64,000 nucleotides of DNA from Pseudopithomyces maydicus (lineage: Eukaryota; Ascomycota; Dothideomycetes; Pleosporales; Didymosphaeriaceae): the NCBI GenBank assembly GCA_026873275.1, contig JANTUC010000005.1, forward strand, positions 1,488,001 through 1,552,000, written 5' to 3'. Below, piece after piece: positions 57,739-64,000 of this stretch (its first letter is position 1; each line of letters opens with the position of its first letter). The notes under the pieces are model-generated. The model did no database searches, was not told the DNA's origin, and saw only the letters and a program-made list of their open reading frames with translations. A program made the position numbers and the translations under genes.

Positions 57739-59162
57739 ATGACCACCACCACCAACCCAACCTCCCCCTCCAAAAACCACGCCCTCATCCGCACATCAAC
57801 CGGCACCGCCACCCTCCTCACCCTCCCCATTCCCCCCTCAAACCCGGCTACCTCCTCATCCGCACCACCGCCATCGCCCTCAATCCGACCGACCACACCA
57901 CCCTCGACGCCAAAGGTGCCACCGGAACAATCGTAGGCTGCGACTACGCCGGCACCGTCGTCGCGGTGCACCCCTCCGTCTCCAAGCAATGGACCCCGGG
58001 GACCGCATCGCGGGCTTCTCCCACGGCGGGAACGATGCTGATCCGAGGGATGGCGCGTTCGCGAGGTACGTGCTTGTCAAGGGGGATGTGCAGATGAGGA
58101 TTCCCGAGGGGGTGAGGGATGAGGAGGCGTGTGCGGTTGGGGTTGGGGTGGCGACGGTGGGGTTCGGGCTGTTTGATGTGTTGGGGTTGGGGTGGCCGGG
58201 GGAGGGAAAGGAAAAGGAGAAGTTAAAAGAGGGAGAGGGTGGGGAGGAGAAGTGGGTGTTGGTTTATGGGGGGAGTACGGCGACGGGGTCGGTGGCGGTG
58301 CAGTTTGCGAAATTGTAAGGTTTTTTTCTCCTCCTCTATTCTTCGTTTTTCTGTTTTTGGTTTCTGGTGAGGTGAAGGGATTTGGCAAGGAGAGGAAGAG
58401 GGAAAAGGAGAAGGCGACAGAAACAAAAGTTTACCGTGGATGATTCAAGCCACTTCGTTCTGACGCGTCTATGTACAGAGCAGGCCTGAAGGTAATCACC
58501 ACGTGTTCACCGCGCAACTTCCACCTTGTAAAGAGCCGCGGCGCAGACATAGTGCTGGACTACGTAAGTACCATCTGATTTTCTTCTCTCATTTCTCCCC
58601 AAATGCACTGATGAGCTATCTGTACTCACAATGCCATCCTAACATCTTTCCAGCACGACCCCGACGTGGGCGCCAAAATCCGTGCTGCCACTTCCAACGC
58701 CCTCTCGTCCATATTCGACACCGTCTCGCTCGAGCAAAGCCGCGACATCTGTGACGAAGCCATGGGCGCCGCAGGAGGCATATACTGCAATCTGCTCGGT
58801 ATCGATTCCAAACGAGAGGATGTGCGATCGGAGTTTTTCCTAGGGTACCAGATTTCGGGAGAAGATTATATGTTTGAGGGAGATGCGTAAGTTTCCTTTG
58901 CAGTGTCTGCGATGATAGTGTATCTTATGGGCGTTAATGCTATCAGGTATGCGGGCCAACCTGATAAATTCGAGTTTGGAAAGAGGTGGATGGCGGTGGC
59001 AGAGAAGCTGTGGGCGGAGGGGAAGTGGAAGAATCATCCGGTTAGTGTGAGGGAGGGAGGTTTGTTAGGTGCGATCGAAGGGATGCAGCGTATGAGGGAG
59101 GGAAGTATAGTGGAGAGAAGCTGGTGTATAGGGTGGACGATACCGTGTGGCCTGAGACATGA
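57739..59162 (+). CDS. ToxD-like zinc-type medium-chain reductase (enoyl reductase family), three apparent frameshifts
   Basis: Exons 57739-58314, 58479-58563, 58654-58886 and 58947-59162 would encode about 370 residues. The fold is that of medium-chain dehydrogenase/reductases: an N-terminal GroES-like part with IVGCDYAGTVV, then the nucleotide motif YGGSTATGSVAVQFAKL and VITTCSPRNFHLVKSRGADI. The family includes fungal trans-enoyl reductases that partner polyketide synthases, but no synthase lies nearby. Single-base losses appear at the C6 run 57832-57837, the G4 run 57998-58001 and the G3 run 59100-59102. With all three, intron phases become consistent and the protein ends at 59162. The classical zinc ligands are not evident. 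Confidence 0.85.
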
Positions 59163-59229
59163 TAGATTGTACGCAAATAAAAATAAGTTTTCGAAATGAA
59201 TATAGTTAAGTTCGTGGTCCAATATCTAT

Positions 59230-60576
59230 TCAAAACTGTCTCTGCCGTACGACAGGGCCATGGCCACGCTCTCCCAACATCGGTTTCCTCAATATAGGCC
59301 CGTTGGGTCCGTTCCCGAAATTCTGCTTTCCGGTTGAGTTTGAGTCCTCATCGTTCACGTCATGTGTCTTTGAGTCTTTAGTCTGCGAATTACTCTCACC
59401 GTCGCGTTGTGGACTTTCTTTCTGGTCTTGCGCATCTTTTCTTTCTTCCCCCGTGGACCCATCCTCCGCCTGCTGCTTATGCCACTTCTTTGCATAATCC
59501 TGCGCACCGCCTCCTACCGCCCTCATTTCCTCGTTATCACCACCATCTTCGCTCGCCACATATCTCTTTGCTGTTTCGAGTAGCTGTGTCTCGTTTTGGA
59601 AACTACGTTCTGCGCTCCATTTGGTGAATGCATTCCACCACCAACTATGCGTTTCTCCATCATCACCTTTGTACCCTGCGATCTTTTTCCCAGAAGAATC
59701 GTCTACACGCGCAGCCCACGGCTTATCTACAATGTAATGCAGCACCGCTACCTCGTCATCACGCCACATATTTGGGTGCCAGTAGCGCCAAGTCTTCAAT
59801 GCGTTTGTCCGCCAACTCAACGCCTTCCATCTTCCCTGAAACACAATGTTCAAGAAATCCTGGTCCGGGAATTTCAATTTCCTTAGCTCCTGCGGCGCCG
59901 TGCTCTCGAATTTCCCCAGTACAAAAGACTGCAGCTCACTCGAAGGCCGAAACGCAAATGTCCCAGTATTCATCTCGCCCATAGTCTCTGGCTCGCTCTT
60001 GACTTCCGCAAGTCCATCCGGGCCTTTCACATGCGTATGCGCGCAGTTTGGCGGCACCCAGGAGGGCGGCGCCCACGAATCGTGATCAAGATTACACACA
60101 CAGATGTGTGTTGCGCACAGGCGCTTCGCATCCCCACCCGCCAGGTATGATGAATTTTCCTCCGTGAAGATGTACGGCGATGGATCTTTGAATACCATCA
60201 TATCCGCGTCAAGGAAACAAAGATGGTCGATTTTCTTGCCTTGAACCTCGAGCACTTCGAAAACGCGGAGTTTAGTCCAGGTATCGATAAAGCGCTCGGC
60301 GACCATGCCGTGGTCGCTGTCATTGTCTGAGGTGGGAAGACGGAGATGGTCAACCGGGTACAGTATAGTATTTGAATGTTTGGATTCTGCGCGAAGAGCG
60401 TTTATCGAGGGCTCAGACATGGTTTCTAGGGTGTATAGGATGATGAGGGGTGTCTTCGGTGAGTGCTGAGATAACGTATAGGCCAGAAGGAGGGCTCCAG
60501 CAAGGTAGCTTGGTCGCGTAAGAAGTGTTGCATACGCATTAAAGGGATTGCTATCTTTTCTTTCGACGTTGCTCAT
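59230..60576 (-). CDS. Glycosyltransferase family 8 protein
   Basis: This single exon encodes 448 residues. The N-terminal domain has YATLLTRPSYLAGALLLAYT, the DxD-type motif HLCFLDADMMVFKDPS near residues 118-133, and EMNTGTFAFRPSSE. FPDQDFLNIVF and VLHYIVDKPWAA fit the GT8 family of glycogenin, galactinol synthase and related enzymes. These transfer sugar from a nucleotide donor using a divalent metal at DxD. The C-terminal 110 residues are polar and disordered. No signal peptide or membrane helix is obvious. The acceptor is unknown. Confidence 0.92.
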   Translation of the reverse strand: MSNVERKDSNPFNAYATLLTRPSYLAGALLLAYTLSQHSPKTPLIILYTLETMSEPSINALRAESKHSNTILYPVDHLRLPTSDNDSDHGMVAERFIDTWTKLRVFEVLEVQGKKIDHLCFLDADMMVFKDPSPYIFTEENSSYLAGGDAKRLCATHICVCNLDHDSWAPPSWVPPNCAHTHVKGPDGLAEVKSEPETMGEMNTGTFAFRPSSELQSFVLGKFESTAPQELRKLKFPDQDFLNIVFQGRWKALSWRTNALKTWRYWHPNMWRDDEVAVLHYIVDKPWAARVDDSSGKKIAGYKGDDGETHSWWWNAFTKWSAERSFQNETQLLETAKRYVASEDGGDNEEMRAVGGGAQDYAKKWHKQQAEDGSTGEERKDAQDQKESPQRDGESNSQTKDSKTHDVNDEDSNSTGKQNFGNGPNGPILRKPMLGERGHGPVVRQRQF

Positions 60577-61212
60577 CTTGCGGGAGTGTTTTGCGTTTGA
60601 CGAGTGGTACTGATTAGAAGCGATGGATTGTTAAGACTGCTGTCAAAGGAGTGTAATATGTTATTTGAGATCTGTAGCTTATTGCTTTGAAAGAGTAACT
60701 GGAAAACCCACGTAAGAGTGATGCGTGTACGTGAAGTGCTCGTTTTGCGTTCCACAACGGGTTGTGACGTCATTGACCTGCCTCGTGCTAGTATCCAGAC
60801 CGACCCCGAGCTAGGGTTACGGGCTGAGGGTAGCTTTTCCTCGGGACTCCCCATCAGTTATGCAACCTTTCCCTTTGCGTAAGATAGCTACGTCCTGAAG
60901 GCAACTCTTCTTGAGGGCTTGGTTAGTAACTATAAGCTACATGGAGGGTAATTCTTAAGAGCTTCCCGCGAGTCATGCAAACTTTCAACTATAATATAAC
61001 AATGATTAAATGTGAGCCACTATTGTCTGTGAAGAGATTATGAAATATAGGCACTATGATTTTAGATAGTAAGGAGTAACAAAATATACTGTTTATTCAG
61101 ATTTGTAGCATAAGATTATCCTAAAGATTACATGATCGGTTCGCCCAGCGGGCATAAGAGTTTTCACATAGTGAGTTGATACATAGAAGACATATATTCT
61201 AAGTTCAAATAC
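60577..61212. other. AT-rich intergenic region
   Basis: About 635 bases between two leftward genes, with no recognised feature. Confidence 0.5.
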
Positions 61213-62276
61213 CTAGGCAATTTGTAAAGCGCCGGCCCTTTCCTCGAACATCGTCAACAGTGGGCCAGACCCAATCTCACCGCCATTCTTCCACTCAGTG
61301 GCGAATCGTTGACTAGGCATTCGCCAAGCCAAAAGGATACAGATTTCCTGACTATTGAAGAAGTCAGCCCATCCCTCACGAAAGAGAAATTTCTTGAGAA
61401 AGAAGCGAATTTCTTTGTCATTGTCTTCCAGGCCCTTCACTGTAGTTTCAGGGGTGACAAACTGAGTCCAGACCCGCGAACGTGCCATCGCAGCATTGGA
61501 CCACCCCTTGAAAAACTCGCGCACGGGAATCATACCAATTTGGAAGAAGGACATCGCGTCTAACCACCTTACCTCCAGATAGCTACTCTTGATTTTTCGT
61601 GCCTGTCGTGCTTCTTCGAATGCCTGTCGTGCTTCTTCGTCCACATGTAGTGCATCTTCGTCTACATGTAGTGCTATACGGAAGATAAAACGATCGTTAG
61701 AGCTGGGAACATAGCCTGGGTTTCGCTCGGGCTCCCAGAACTGCTTGCAGAGATAAAGCGAAAATTGACGTAGGAACTGAGTGTGACCTTCTCCCGGAAT
61801 AAACCCCGGTAAGAGTGGTGACACAAGCTCAGAGGCTGAAGCTACATGTAGGGAGTTTGGTTGGCCTTGGTGACGTACGACAGCATCCCAAGATATCGAG
61901 AGCAGGCCGTGCAAAATTTTGGGGACCATTGCTTCCGTTACAGGTCCCTCCCACTCTGGAGAGCCCTTCTTGAATGTACAAGCGTTAATTATCTGTGGGG
62001 GTATTTCGTGGCGTAATTTCCGATCTTGCGCTGAAAGGCTTTGCTGACTTTGAAGAATGCGCTCGCTTCTTCGTTTATCGTCTTGCAAGTCAAAAGGATA
62101 ATGACCGATGGTGCGCGATATAGAAGTGTGATATGATATTTGCGCTGCTGTTGTGTAGGGTTGTTGACCATGGGGATATAGATAGTGGCATGTCGAGTTT
62201 GAATTGGGAGATACTCGTATACCATGAGACGGATGTCTTTCGGCAAGTCAAGGAAGCTCGGTGGTTGCGATGCCAT
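61213..62276 (-). CDS. F-box-like (2EXR-type) hypothetical protein, one apparent frameshift
   Basis: From the ATG at 62276 the N-terminus reads MASQPPSFLDLPKDIRLMVY and continues EYLPIQTRH. This closely resembles the gene at 53108-53998. IILLTCKTINEEASAFFK follows, then the frame breaks. Adding one base to the short A run on the coding strand (62049-62051) joins it to SQQSLSAQDRKLRHEIPP and a long frame ending at 61213, about 354 residues. Two short repeats, ALHVDEDALHVDEEARQ and FEEARQ, lie in the middle. The function is unknown. The two genes look like diverged paralogues or family members. Confidence 0.75.
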
Positions 62277-62662
62277 CTTGAGGTGTTCAAAGATGGCTGT
62301 GATCAAATTATTTGCGGGGATAGTTTAGTCTTCTGTGGAGAGCCGTTTTTCGGTAGCGTGTATCAGGCGGGCGAGGGTGGTGCGAGACACAGTGTGAAGT
62401 GAGGGTGGCAGGACTCATATAGGTGGCTTTGAGGCTGAGTTGAATGAGCGCACTGTGCAATCGGAAATTATCACTTTACCTGTTAAACTTCACTTCTATA
62501 CTATTTAGTGCGCGCGTTGAAAGCGCAACCATCACTCTATCACAATGAATAAGAAAACACTTCGAGATTATCTACACACGATCAACACCGTTACCAGGCC
62601 AACGAATTCAACTCACATAGCTCATTGTTCCCTTGGAGAATTGGAGCCGAGGTTTTCATTCG
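62277..62662. other. Intergenic region
   Basis: About 385 bases between the F-box-like gene and the 3' end of the bZIP gene. No feature was recognised. Confidence 0.5.
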
Positions 62663-63854
62663 TCAGAAAAATCCATTGCGAATGAACGCATCGGACAAAA
62701 GATCCTCAAATACATCCTCCGCAACCACACCACCGAACCTATCTCATGTCAGTGAGACTCATTCATGCAAGAGAGATAGAAACATACCCATAACACTTCA
62801 CCTGTTGTGTCAGCGCGATCTTTAGCGTTTCAAGATCCTCAGCTTTGAAATGTGCGAATTGCGGGTGGCGACGAATATGGTTCCACATCTGCACCGGCGT
62901 CACCTCGCCATCGAGAGGAAGACGTCCGGAAAGCTCAAGTAGCCGCTCTACTCCAGATTCTGGTAGATTCCAACTGGCGTTTCTGTCTTGACCTTGATCG
63001 ATGGTATGGGGATGGTGATGCAGTAGGGTCGCGCTTGCCATGAGGGCATGTCCTGAAGGTGACGACGATGCCTGGGTGTCCTGAGGAATATGGCCCAAGC
63101 ATGGTGCCTCAAGACTGCGGTAAATTATTAGATCAGTGATGAAAAGGGTTAATTAGACAACTTACGTCAAGATGAATTCCATGCCGATAGCCGTGGAATC
63201 AAGCTTGCTGACGGTCTTGGTATGGGGGCTAAAGGCCGAAGACCCCAAGGGTAAGGACTCTACAGCTAGTGGCCCGGGAGCGGGACGGGAAACTGCTGAT
63301 GTCAGACTAATGTTTATCCGCTTTGGGCAATTGCGTGTACATACCGAGAACTTGGGTACCATGGCGTGGAGGACTCTCCGTAGGTCTAATTGTCTTGCCT
63401 TTGGTCTGTCTGACTACGTTGATGCGTTCTTGCTGCTTACTCGCTTTCGACGAGACAGTTGACACAGTCGATATGCTGAATTCAAAAACATCCTCGTCTT
63501 CATGAGGCGCTTGATCATCTTCCACAGTTCGTGGCGGGGGCGATGGGACAGGGATACCATTGGCCACGAGCAGGTCCTTCATGACTCTTATCTCTGTATA
63601 GAGGACTTTGGTTTCTTGAGACAGCCTAGCCTCATTGGCGCGCAGTTGGACAACTTCAGTTTCCAAAGATTTGATATATGCTTCTTTTCGTTCACGATGC
63701 GTTCTATAAGGAGGATTAACAAAGAACGCACCGAGGCGGGGTACGCATACTTTTGAGCACGTCGGACCTGTTCCCTGCGCTTTTGATGGGGCGTTTGTGT
63801 GTCCGAGGTGCTATTGGGGCCTAGAAACCAACCTCTGTTACTAATACGGTACAT
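62663..63854 (-). CDS. bZIP-type transcription factor with atypical basic region
   Basis: Exons 63854-63751, 63703-63345, 63292-63166, 63114-62788 and 62738-62663 are all in phase and give about 330 residues. The basic region, built across the first intron, reads REQVRRAQKTHRERKEAYIK, followed by the zipper SLETEVVQLRANEARLSQET. The usual invariant Asn before the Ala pair is Val here. A C-terminal domain has LPLDGEVTPVQMWNHIRRHP and QQVKCYGFGGVVAEDVFEDL, conserved in this fungal subfamily. The ATG at 63854 is the least certain part: an acceptor TTCTAG just downstream suggests an alternative upstream exon. It is likely a nuclear regulator; targets are unknown. Confidence 0.82.
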
Positions 63855-64000
63855 GTAAATGCTGGAACTCTCGTGATGCTGGTGCGTCACACTGTGTCCG
63901 TTTCATGCAAGATCACCTGTATTTTGATGGTATACATGTCGTGTTGCTCTAAGTGTTGTGACATCACGTGAGAGAGAGAGAGAGAGCTCGTATAAACACA
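63855..64000. other. Right edge with GA microsatellite
   Basis: The last bases hold a GA run at about 63970-63986 and the upstream region, or a missing first exon, of the bZIP gene. Confidence 0.5.

Overview
This window reads as nuclear DNA of a filamentous ascomycete (Pezizomycotina, plausibly Dothideomycetes). Nearly every recognisable gene is split by short introns of about 45-85 nt with GT...AG ends. The families are fungal: a hybrid histidine kinase, a HET-NB-ARC-TPR NLR-like gene, a Zn(II)2Cys6 factor, a Cap59/Cmt1 glycosyltransferase and fungal F-box-like proteins. One degraded gene carries the CAA/CAG to TAA/TAG pattern expected from repeat-induced point mutation (RIP). There are no operons, rRNAs, confident tRNAs or CRISPR arrays.

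Layout. 1-7.2 kb: an F-box-like gene entering from the left edge (-), a five-exon GAF hybrid histidine kinase (+) and a small unknown gene (+). 7.86-12.12 kb: a 28-bp inverted repeat brackets a ruined HET-NB-ARC-TPR gene (-). 12.6-16.2 kb: an alpha/beta hydrolase, an unknown gene and an F-box/ankyrin gene. 16.8-36.9 kb is a housekeeping block: LSG1 (-) and LTV1 (+) share one promoter; BET5 (-) and a Snf1-activating-kinase homologue (+) share another; then a 4.3-kb gene-free stretch, a HAL4/SAT4-type kinase, an SLP1-like SUN protein and an acyl-CoA dehydrogenase. 37.6-45.9 kb: Cap59/Cmt1 glycosyltransferase, Zn2Cys6 factor, SDR (-), F-box protein (-) and beta-carbonic anhydrase. 46-54 kb: an F-box protein, a repeat/coiled-coil protein, a possible 87-residue membrane protein and an F-box-like protein. 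54.9-64 kb: PEX3, a ToxD-like medium-chain reductase, a GT8 glycosyltransferase (-), a second F-box-like protein (-) and a bZIP factor with an unusual basic region (-).

The strongest technical observation is that nine otherwise coherent genes, including PEX3, are each broken by one to three single-base deletions, nearly all in G or C runs. Adding one base to the run restores the frame every time. This looks like homopolymer under-calling in the assembly, so those genes should not be called pseudogenes. The NLR-like gene is different: about eighteen in-frame stops, mostly at expected Gln codons, mark real decay.

Functionally, LSG1 and LTV1 act in late 60S and 40S subunit maturation. The two kinases belong to nutrient/energy and ion-homeostasis signalling. 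BET5, PEX3 and the SLP1-like protein serve membrane traffic and organelle biogenesis. The flanks are accessory in character: F-box-like proteins, NLR debris and transcription factors.
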